From the NCBI GenBank assembly GCA_905480055.1, contig CAJQOW010000021.1, positions 1 to 6,687 on the forward strand: a stretch of DNA of 6,687 bases. The letters are read 5' to 3'. The notes below the pieces were generated by a model. That model did no database searches. It was not told where the DNA came from and was given only the letters and a program-made list of their open reading frames with translations. Position numbers and translations under genes: made by a program. Numbering within the stretch: the first letter of the stretch is position 1; every line of letters begins with the position of its first letter. Positions 1 to 4,984 of the stretch are shown one piece after another. Source of the stretch: an uncultured Acidimicrobiia bacterium (GTDB lineage: Bacteria; Actinomycetota; Acidimicrobiia; UBA5794).

Positions 1-161
1 GCGACGCTGGACTCGTCGTCCGAGAACACCGCAAGGTCGCCCTCATCGTCAATGGCCCTGCTCGCCGCTTCGAGAAATCCACGATGGGGGAAAGGGCCAG
101 TGCGTGGGGCATCTGCCGCGAGTTCGTCGTGGAAAGCTGACCAGGGATCGGAGGAAGCCAT
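1..161 (-). CDS. Unrecognised protein, N-terminal part only (runs off the left edge)
   Basis: An open frame starts with ATG at 161-159 and continues without a stop to the window edge, giving 53 codons. The ATG shares its A with the TGA of the upstream asparaginase gene (TGATG), a classic coupled junction, and this is the main reason to call it real. The protein begins MASSDPWSAFHDELAADAPR and is rich in Asp, Glu, Ala and Ser. It has no hydrophobic signal segment, so it is probably cytoplasmic. I do not recognise a family from this fragment. No good Shine-Dalgarno sequence precedes the start, so translation probably depends on ribosomes finishing the asparaginase. Its function cannot be inferred; the context suggests only co-expression with the asparaginase. 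Confidence 0.6.
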   Translation of the reverse strand, partial: MASSDPWSAFHDELAADAPRTGPFPHRGFLEAASRAIDDEGDLAVFSDDESSV

Positions 162-1093
162 CAACCGCTCACGAGTTCAAATCGGCCGACCGGCCTGCCG
201 CCGCCGATTACTGGAGGCTGGGCCACGGGTTCGAGCCACTCCGCCGTGCCCTCCGGAAGCGCACCGATTCTGTTGGCGACTTCGAGGAAGGCTGAAACTG
301 CGATGTCCGTGGATCCATCGAGTGACTTCGTAACGATGGCGGTTCCCTCCCGGCTTGCGGCGAAGAGGCCCTCGGCGCCACCCTTCGACGGTCCACTCCA
401 GTTCACGCCCACGCGTCCCTCACCTCGGAGGTTGTCGCCGACGAGGGCGCCGAAACGGGTCATCGCAAAGGTGATCCGGTCGAAGTGGGGGTCGGTTGTC
501 AACGTGCGGAACCCGGCGGCGAGGGATCGCACCGAGCCGCGGAGGGTCGGTGCGCCGCACCCATCGACGCCGAGCGGTTCCGGGCTCGCGTCGGTTGCTT
601 CTGTCACGATATCGACGATCGACCGTTGGATTGGATGATCAGCTTCGAGATAGGTCTCGGTGTCCCAACCGGATGCCACACAGCCGGCAAGCCAGCCGCT
701 GTGTTTGCCGGAGCAGTTGTGGAAGAGGCGCTCGTCACCGTCTCGGCCGAGGCTCCTTTGCATTAGATCGGCTCGCTGATTGAGCGGCCTGCCGGATGCA
801 CACTGCAGGTCGCTGGTCGACAGCCCGGCGTTGCTGAGGATCGACTCCACCAGGGCGAGGTGCACGGGAAACCCGCCGTGGCTCGAACACGCCACAGCAA
901 GCTGCTCGTCGCTGAGGACCGCGCCTGCGCGTAGCGTCGCCATCGCTTGGAGGGGCTTGACTGCAGATCGATAGAAGAAGGGCCGTTCGACATCGCCGGA
1001 GGCGAAGAGCGTGCTGCCGTCGCTGTCAATGGCGATCGCGATTACGTCATGGCTGGTCTCAGCGAGACCAGAGCGCACCCTGGAGAACCGCAC
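161..1093 (-). CDS. Type II L-asparaginase, Rhizobium etli-like family
   Basis: A 310-residue protein of the asparaginase II family (as in R. etli AnsA/ReAV), unrelated in fold to the E. coli enzymes, that hydrolyses L-asparagine to aspartate and ammonia. It has no signal peptide, so it is cytoplasmic. Visible motifs are YRSAVKPLQ (residues 41-49), SSHGG (70-74), HNCSGKHSG (125-133), HPIQ (153-156), GVDGCGAP (175-182) and SKGGAEG (from about 236). By alignment with the family, S43/K46 match the catalytic Ser-x-x-Lys pair, S71 and K237 probably the second Ser/Lys pair, and C127, K130, D177 and C179 the zinc-site region. All are present, so the enzyme should be active. The start is a GTG only 2 nt after the preceding TAG, with no Shine-Dalgarno sequence, implying coupling to the RsiG-like gene. 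Length is near the family norm. The family is clear; asparagine as sole substrate is inferred. Confidence 0.92.
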   Translation of the reverse strand: MRFSRVRSGLAETSHDVIAIAIDSDGSTLFASGDVERPFFYRSAVKPLQAMATLRAGAVLSDEQLAVACSSHGGFPVHLALVESILSNAGLSTSDLQCASGRPLNQRADLMQRSLGRDGDERLFHNCSGKHSGWLAGCVASGWDTETYLEADHPIQRSIVDIVTEATDASPEPLGVDGCGAPTLRGSVRSLAAGFRTLTTDPHFDRITFAMTRFGALVGDNLRGEGRVGVNWSGPSKGGAEGLFAASREGTAIVTKSLDGSTDIAVSAFLEVANRIGALPEGTAEWLEPVAQPPVIGGGRPVGRFELVSG

Positions 1094-1095
1094 GG

Positions 1096-1638
1096 CTAGC
1101 TGTGCGAGAGAAGCTCGTCCGCGTCGGCGAGGCCGTCGCGGTAGCGCCGCGTCAACTCGCCGGTGATGAGATCGTGTGCGTCGTGCACAGCCCGTCGTTG
1201 GTCCGAGACCGTCTGCTCGGTCTCCGACAGTGCATCCCGGATGCTGGCGAGTTCGACATCGTCGAGCATCGGCAGCCTCGCGAGGAAGTCGTCGCCGAGG
1301 ACGTGATCGATCTCGCGACGCCCGGCACCTGCGAGTTCGGGGGGATCAACGGGAAGTTCCTTGTCGAGCGGATTCGTGGTCTTCCCGGACGGCGGATCGG
1401 CCAGGATCTCCGGCAGCGCTTCGATCAAAGAACGCGTTTCTGCGCCCGAACGACGCCTGAGCTCGAAGTCGAGCAGATCCATACGCCCATGAAGAATCCT
1501 GCGGTAGTACGACAGCTCGGTGTCGAGGATGTCGAGGAGCTGTCGGCGATCCCTGAGCTCCACGACGTCGACCGTCTCGAGGTCGGTGATGAACTCGGGA
1601 TCGAGTGCGAGGTCTATTCGTCTGCGTTGCTGTGACAT
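1096..1638 (-). CDS. rsiG: RsiG-like c-di-GMP-binding anti-sigma protein (aerial mycelium formation family)
   Basis: A 180-residue, charged, mostly helical cytoplasmic protein with no membrane segment. In Streptomyces, RsiG holds the sporulation sigma factor WhiG inactive when loaded with c-di-GMP, through two coiled-coil helices each carrying E-x3-S-x2-R-x3-Q-x3-D. Both copies are visible here. Helix one has D39, S43, R46, H50, D54 (within TELSYYRRILHGRMD). Helix two has E141, S145, R148, H152, D156 (within EQTVSDQRRAVHDAHD). Spacing is exact, but the Gln is His in both copies and the first Glu is Asp. Residues 62-125 form a linker rich in Pro, Gly and acidic residues, whose ADPPSGKTTNP stretch looks disordered. 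The ATG has the best ribosome site in the window. The gene follows the M23 peptidase by 24 nt and precedes the asparaginase by 2 nt. No sigma gene is in view, so the partner is unknown. The family call is good; nucleotide binding and sigma target are inferred. Confidence 0.8.
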   Translation of the reverse strand: MSQQRRRIDLALDPEFITDLETVDVVELRDRRQLLDILDTELSYYRRILHGRMDLLDFELRRRSGAETRSLIEALPEILADPPSGKTTNPLDKELPVDPPELAGAGRREIDHVLGDDFLARLPMLDDVELASIRDALSETEQTVSDQRRAVHDAHDLITGELTRRYRDGLADADELLSHS

Positions 1639-1644
1639 GCTCAG

Positions 1645-1650
1645 CTCCTT
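1645..1650 (-). promoter_or_regulatory. Strong Shine-Dalgarno site of the RsiG-like gene
   Basis: AAGGAG on the minus strand, 6 nt before the ATG at 1638. It lies in the 24-nt gap after the M23 peptidase stop codon. It is one of only two convincing ribosome sites in the window, so the RsiG-like gene can be translated independently of its upstream neighbour. It also fixes the start codon. Confidence 0.85.
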
Positions 1651-1662
1651 GAAGCAGACAAC

Positions 1663-2808
1663 TTAGCAAGCAGAGCGCACCGTGGGGTACGGGTTGACTG
1701 CCTTGCCCCCCGGACGGATCTCGAAGTGAAGGTGTGGCGAGGTGTATCTGGCGTTGCCTGAGTTACCGAGAAAGCCGACCACGGCGCCCTTGGATACCCG
1801 CTGTCCCGAGGAGATGTTGCTCGGGTGTGAGTCGAGGTGTGTGTAGTAGTAGACAACGCCATTGTCCGCATACAAGTGAGTGGAGCGCCCACCGAGGCTG
1901 TTGAAGCTGAACTTGATCCGACCGTCAACCACGGCAATCAGCGGTGTCCCACGTGTGTTGAACATGTCGACGCCCTTGTGCTTGCGGCCACCGGATCGAG
2001 CGAACCCCCACGAATCGATGAATGACGCACCACCTTGCACGGGACAGACGAATCCAGGGGTGTTCTGCGGTGCCGTACCACCGGCAGCACCGGATTTCGC
2101 GGCCGACTGTGCCACCTGTTGTCGCTTGATGCGAGCGTCCTCGGCGGCCTTCTCGTTGATTTCCTGCTTGAGCCTGGAAATCGCTTCGGAAAGGTCGGCA
2201 TCGGCATCCGCGAGGATCTGGCGCTGACGCTGTTGGAGTTCGTTGATCTCCTCGACGATGACTGCCGCCGCATCCTCGTTCGCAGCAACGTCGACCCTGC
2301 GAAGGTCGAGTTCAGCCGATGACCGGTCTGCCTGGCGAGAAATCGCGTCGAGGTTGTCGAGCGACGCCAACTCCCGTTCAGCCGCCCTGTCGAGCAATGC
2401 ACGGGATGTCACGAGGTCTTGGATGTTGGAAGCGCTGAACGCCGACCCGATGAGATTGCGCTGACCCGACATGTAGGCGTCGACGAGGATGTCCTTCGCT
2501 GCGGTTTCGAGATCGGCTGCCTCAGTCTCGTAGCGCTCGACTGCAGACTCCATTCGGGAGATGCGATAGAGCAGATCCTCGTGCTGCGCATGGATCGCCT
2601 CGTATCGCGCCACCGCCTCGTCCAGTTCCTCCGTGATCGCGACGTAGTCCTGATATGCCTGCGACTTGCGAGCCTCTGCGACACGCTTGTTCGACTCTGC
2701 CCTGTCGACGTCTGCCTGAGTTTGCGCGGACGCGGAGACAGGAACGAATGCCGCAAGGGCGAACGTGAGAACAAGGATTACCCAGCGCCGATTGTGTGAT
2801 CGGACCAT
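1663..2808 (-). CDS. Exported coiled-coil M23 peptidoglycan endopeptidase
   Basis: A 381-residue zinc endopeptidase of the LytM/EnvC/NlpD superfamily that would cut peptidoglycan cross-links outside the membrane. Residues 1-28 are a Sec signal peptide: basic start, hydrophobic core, and an ASA site before Q29. Residues of about 30-235 are a long coiled coil in two arms, with a YMSGQRNLIGSAFSASNIQDL-type segment near 112-131 as in CwlO/PcsB-like hydrolases. A short Gly/Ala/Ser linker follows, then the M23 domain from about 253. Zinc ligands H277, D281 (HKGVD) and H361, and catalytic H324 (YTHLD) and H359 (HLHFE), are all present, so unlike EnvC it should be active. C255 and C381 (the last residue) could form a disulfide closing the domain. 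The ATG lacks a clear Shine-Dalgarno sequence and may be leaderless. It heads the left gene set, followed 24 nt later by the RsiG-like gene. An FtsEX-type activator is possible, but none is in view. Confidence 0.93.
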   Translation of the reverse strand: MVRSHNRRWVILVLTFALAAFVPVSASAQTQADVDRAESNKRVAEARKSQAYQDYVAITEELDEAVARYEAIHAQHEDLLYRISRMESAVERYETEAADLETAAKDILVDAYMSGQRNLIGSAFSASNIQDLVTSRALLDRAAERELASLDNLDAISRQADRSSAELDLRRVDVAANEDAAAVIVEEINELQQRQRQILADADADLSEAISRLKQEINEKAAEDARIKRQQVAQSAAKSGAAGGTAPQNTPGFVCPVQGGASFIDSWGFARSGGRKHKGVDMFNTRGTPLIAVVDGRIKFSFNSLGGRSTHLYADNGVVYYYTHLDSHPSNISSGQRVSKGAVVGFLGNSGNARYTSPHLHFEIRPGGKAVNPYPTVRSAC

Positions 2809-2817
2809 GAACGCAGA

Positions 2818-2846
2818 AGCCTAGGACGCCAATGGGGAAATGACAG
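2818..2846 (-). promoter_or_regulatory. Candidate promoter upstream of the M23 peptidase
   Basis: On the minus strand CTGTCA (2846-2841) lies 17 nt before TAGGCT (2823-2818). These match 4 of 6 positions of a sigma-70-type -35 box and a TAnnnT-type -10 box. The expected transcription start would be within a few bases of the ATG at 2808, giving a leaderless or nearly leaderless transcript, which fits the absent ribosome site. Short motifs like these occur by chance, so support is weak. Confidence 0.3.
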
Positions 2847-2861
2847 GTGAAATTCGGCAGT

Positions 2862-2889
2862 CTCGAGCCTCGAGCCTCGGGCCCCGAGT
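2862..2889. repeat. 7-bp tandem repeat array A (CTCGAGC type), four units
   Basis: Read on the plus strand the units are CTCGAGC, CTCGAGC, CTCGGGC and CCCGAGT, head to tail with no spacers: two identical, the third one base off, the fourth two to three bases off. The last two units also form a near-perfect palindrome (CTCGGGC / CCCGAG). The array lies in the intergenic region between the MoaD-CdsA-like fusion and the M23 gene, upstream of the candidate promoter. Confidence 0.8.
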
Positions 2890-2893
2890 TCTC

Positions 2894-2921
2894 CAAGTAC
2901 TAGGTACCAGGTACTCGGTAC
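2894..2921. repeat. 7-bp tandem repeat array B (nnGGTAC type), four units
   Basis: Four contiguous heptamers on the plus strand: CAAGTAC, TAGGTAC, CAGGTAC and TCGGTAC. The core GTAC is invariant and the first two or three positions vary. It starts 4 nt after array A and has the same 7-bp period but a different sequence. Its last unit is part of a perfect 12-bp palindrome, CTCGGTACCGAG (2914-2925), that leads into the hairpin at the end of the upstream gene. Confidence 0.85.
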
Positions 2922-2922
2922 C

Positions 2923-2940
2923 GAGCCGCAAAAGCGGCTC
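2923..2940 (-). terminator. Hairpin at the stop codon of the MoaD-CdsA-like gene, without a U-tract
   Basis: On the minus strand GAGCCGC, loop TTTT, GCGGCTC: a perfect 7-bp GC-rich stem whose first G is the last base of the TAG stop codon (2942-2940). Position and strength suggest a transcription end or a 3' stabilising structure. No run of T follows, so it is not a standard intrinsic terminator on either strand; actinobacteria often use such U-less hairpins. The adjoining 12-bp palindrome could give an alternative second stem. Confidence 0.5.
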
Positions 2941-3929
2941 TAGCCAAACACCCAGAGGGCGAGCCAGAAGAGGGGGGCGGCGAGGATGACGCCGTCAAAG
3001 AGGGCCAACGAACCGGGGGCATCCTCGGTATGGGTGACCGTCCCGGTCCGCACCATCGAGCCGAGGGCCCTGCCTGCGATGACACCAGCGGCCGCGGCGA
3101 CCCCGCCGAGGAGGCCAGCAGCGATGTCGAGTTCCTCGATCGTCATCCCGGCGACAAGACCCGCGAGCAAGGCGCCCAGAAGCGCTCCGACGTTGGCGTC
3201 GACGGATTGGATTGCCGATCCGTAGGTGCCCGCGATCCAAGCGCCGACGAGACCGGCAATGGCAATGATCACGAATGCGACCACTGCGAACGATCCGAAG
3301 AGTCGCGTCAGTACCAGTGACCCAGCAGCAGCCACAACGAGTGTTGAAACCAGCGTGGTCGTGGCGGTGATGCGGAAGTCGCGGTTCGCTCGATCGAATA
3401 TCGGCCACGACACCGAAAGGACGACACCGACGGCCAGCGCGCCAGCGACGCCTTCGATACCCCATGCGTATCCGAAGGCTCCGCCGAGGGTGGCTCCAAT
3501 GAGCGGTGGATACACGACGAAAGGTTTCGCTGTCGACTTGGCTGCCAGCCAGACGTCCCAGATCCAGGCAAGGATCGAGCCCACTGCCACCACGACGAAC
3601 CATTCGATCGGCGCCCAGGCAACAGCAAGGAGTGCCACAACCAGGGCAACAGAGAGAAGGCTCGGAGCGACCTCGATATTTCTGGTGGCAAGCGTGCCGC
3701 CGCTCACTGGTGGGATGACAGCGACCTCATCGGTATCGGTGATAACGGTGCCGTCCTGGGCGGCTTCTCCGTTCACCCATATGCCTGCTGACTGAAGGCC
3801 TGTGGCGAACCCGTCGCCGTATCGGTGGGTCGCCGAGTCGAGGAGTTCACCGACGGTTGCAGCGTCGATCTCGACGGTGTCGGTTCCTGCGGATTCCCTC
3901 AGGTTTGCGAAAAGTCGCAGCGTGGCCAT
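2940..3929 (-). CDS. MoaD/ThiS-like beta-grasp domain fused to a degenerate CdsA-like membrane domain
   Basis: A 329-residue fusion in one uninterrupted frame. Residues 1-78 look like a full MoaD sulfur carrier: MATLRLFANLRESAG start, a VNGE turn (52-55), a DTDEVAVIPP strand and PPVSGG ending at G77-G78. In true MoaD that double glycine is the free C-terminus, which is adenylated and thiocarboxylated for molybdopterin synthesis; here it continues into a short linker and about eight or nine hydrophobic segments (from about residue 88 to 328). The membrane part ends like CdsA: SM at 291-292, then ALFDGVILAAPLF (309-321), with D312 matching the last Asp of that signature. The Lys-Asp and His-Gly-Gly residues and the upstream Asp motif are absent, so CTP:phosphatidate activity is doubtful. 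The ATG has no clear Shine-Dalgarno sequence; the MoaD-like N-terminus fixes the start. It lies 50 nt after the SIS gene. Function unknown: a membrane-tethered carrier, a cleaved carrier precursor, or a beta-grasp domain put to a structural use. Confidence 0.8.
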   Translation of the reverse strand: MATLRLFANLRESAGTDTVEIDAATVGELLDSATHRYGDGFATGLQSAGIWVNGEAAQDGTVITDTDEVAVIPPVSGGTLATRNIEVAPSLLSVALVVALLAVAWAPIEWFVVVAVGSILAWIWDVWLAAKSTAKPFVVYPPLIGATLGGAFGYAWGIEGVAGALAVGVVLSVSWPIFDRANRDFRITATTTLVSTLVVAAAGSLVLTRLFGSFAVVAFVIIAIAGLVGAWIAGTYGSAIQSVDANVGALLGALLAGLVAGMTIEELDIAAGLLGGVAAAAGVIAGRALGSMVRTGTVTHTEDAPGSLALFDGVILAAPLFWLALWVFG

Positions 3930-3979
3930 GGGCGGAGCGTAGTGGCATCCTGCCTTCCAGACACGCCGTGGCGACGCAT

Positions 3980-4984
3980 TCAGCTCGTCTTCGTGACCTT
4001 GCGCAACCCGCGCGGCGTTTCCGGGTCAACACCTCGGGCGAGTGCCATGTGCAACGTGAAGAGTTGGGCGGCGGCGATGAACGTGATCGGCGACACTGCC
4101 TCGGGCACCGTGGGAGTTGGGACGCCTTCTATGCCGGTGTCGGTGATGTTGGTGATGAGCGAGACGTCGGCTCCACCCTCGTCTCGTGCCCTGCGCAGGA
4201 TCGCGAGGCTGTCCGCCGCGGTAGGCCCGTCTGGCACCGCAGACAGAACAGGAAACCCCGGTTCAAGCACGGCGAAGGGCCCATGGGCGAAGTCAGCAGT
4301 CGAGAAGCCGTGGGCGAACACGTATGCCATTTCTTGGAGCTTCAGTGCCCACTCGAACGCAGTTGCGTGGTTGTAGCCGCGGCCGAGCACCACAGCCTTG
4401 TCGACCGGTCCGAGGCGTGCAGCTTCCGCAGCGATCTGTGGTTCGACTGCAAGGACGTCTCGGACGAAGTCGGGCACTGCTGAGAGCGACGAGCCACCGC
4501 CTGCGATCATCGCTACAGCGAGCAGGCTCGTGGTGTAGCTCTTGGTTGCAGCAACAGAGTGTTCGGTGCCCGCGTGGAGCGGCACCACCACGTTGGCGAG
4601 GTCCGCAAGCGGCGAGTCGACCTCGTTCACGATCGCGATCGTCGGCCTCTCCTGTCGTCTGGCTTCCTCGAGGACCGCAAGAAGGTCAGGACTCTGCCCC
4701 GACTGCGAAATGCCGACCACTGCGGCACCTGCGAGGTTGGGTGGGTCGTCATATCGGGTGTAGAGGGACGGGGCTGCAAGTGTCACTGGGACACTCAGCT
4801 CGGTTCCCCAGACATACTTCGCATATCGCGCTGCATTGTCCGATGTGCCTCGGGCAGCGATCACTGCGTGCGTCGTCCCTGCCGCAGTGAGGAGGTCCCT
4901 GGCGAGACCGGCGACCACGGTGTTGTACGCAAGCACGCGGGAAAGGGCATCCGGCTGCTCGAAGATCTCGTCATGAAGCAGCAC
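3980..4984 (-). CDS. Two-SIS-domain aminosugar-phosphate deaminase/isomerase (NagB-II/AgaS-like)
   Basis: A 334-residue cytoplasmic protein with two sugar-isomerase (SIS) domains, equivalent to the isomerase half of GlmS without its glutaminase half. It most likely converts glucosamine-6-phosphate to fructose-6-phosphate and ammonia. SIS1 carries ARGTSDNAA (44-52), GISQSGQSPD (91-100) and EHSVAATKSYT (141-151). SIS2 carries GRGYNH (201-206), ALKLQE (213-218) and AHGP (233-236). The tail PRGLRKVTKTS has K329. K215, E218, H234 and K329 match the GlmS isomerase catalytic set. The frame is open upstream to 5125, but I choose GTG at 4984: a GGAAGGA ribosome site lies 8 nt before it, and the family begins at LLHDEIFEQP. 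It overlaps nagA by 14 nt. Position after nagA supports GlcN-6-P as substrate; a fructosamine- or galactosamine-phosphate enzyme remains possible. Confidence 0.87.
   Translation of the reverse strand: MLLHDEIFEQPDALSRVLAYNTVVAGLARDLLTAAGTTHAVIAARGTSDNAARYAKYVWGTELSVPVTLAAPSLYTRYDDPPNLAGAAVVGISQSGQSPDLLAVLEEARRQERPTIAIVNEVDSPLADLANVVVPLHAGTEHSVAATKSYTTSLLAVAMIAGGGSSLSAVPDFVRDVLAVEPQIAAEAARLGPVDKAVVLGRGYNHATAFEWALKLQEMAYVFAHGFSTADFAHGPFAVLEPGFPVLSAVPDGPTAADSLAILRRARDEGGADVSLITNITDTGIEGVPTPTVPEAVSPITFIAAAQLFTLHMALARGVDPETPRGLRKVTKTS

Noticed and set aside
1102..1635. A 177-codon plus-strand frame that mirrors the RsiG-like gene almost end to end.
   Set aside because: The minus-strand frame has a strong ribosome site and two signature helices; the mirror frame has neither and follows from codon bias.
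2862..2940. CRISPR array or phage attachment site in the repeat-rich gap.
   Set aside because: Units are 7 bp with no spacers, and there is no integrase, tRNA or cas gene in the window.
3226..3795. A 189-codon plus-strand frame rich in Ala, Thr, Ser and Pro.
   Set aside because: It is the complement of the hydrophobic segments of the MoaD-CdsA-like protein; low-complexity composition is what antisense of Ala/Val/Gly-rich membrane codons gives.
3930..3979. Promoter or riboswitch in the 50-nt gap before the MoaD-CdsA-like gene.
   Set aside because: No convincing -10/-35 pair, strong stem or conserved aptamer core could be seen; the gap is too short for a known riboswitch.
3980..4984. Full GlmS (glucosamine-6-phosphate synthase).
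   Set aside because: No N-terminal glutaminase domain with a catalytic Cys2 is present; only the isomerase half exists and the nagA neighbour suits a catabolic deaminase.
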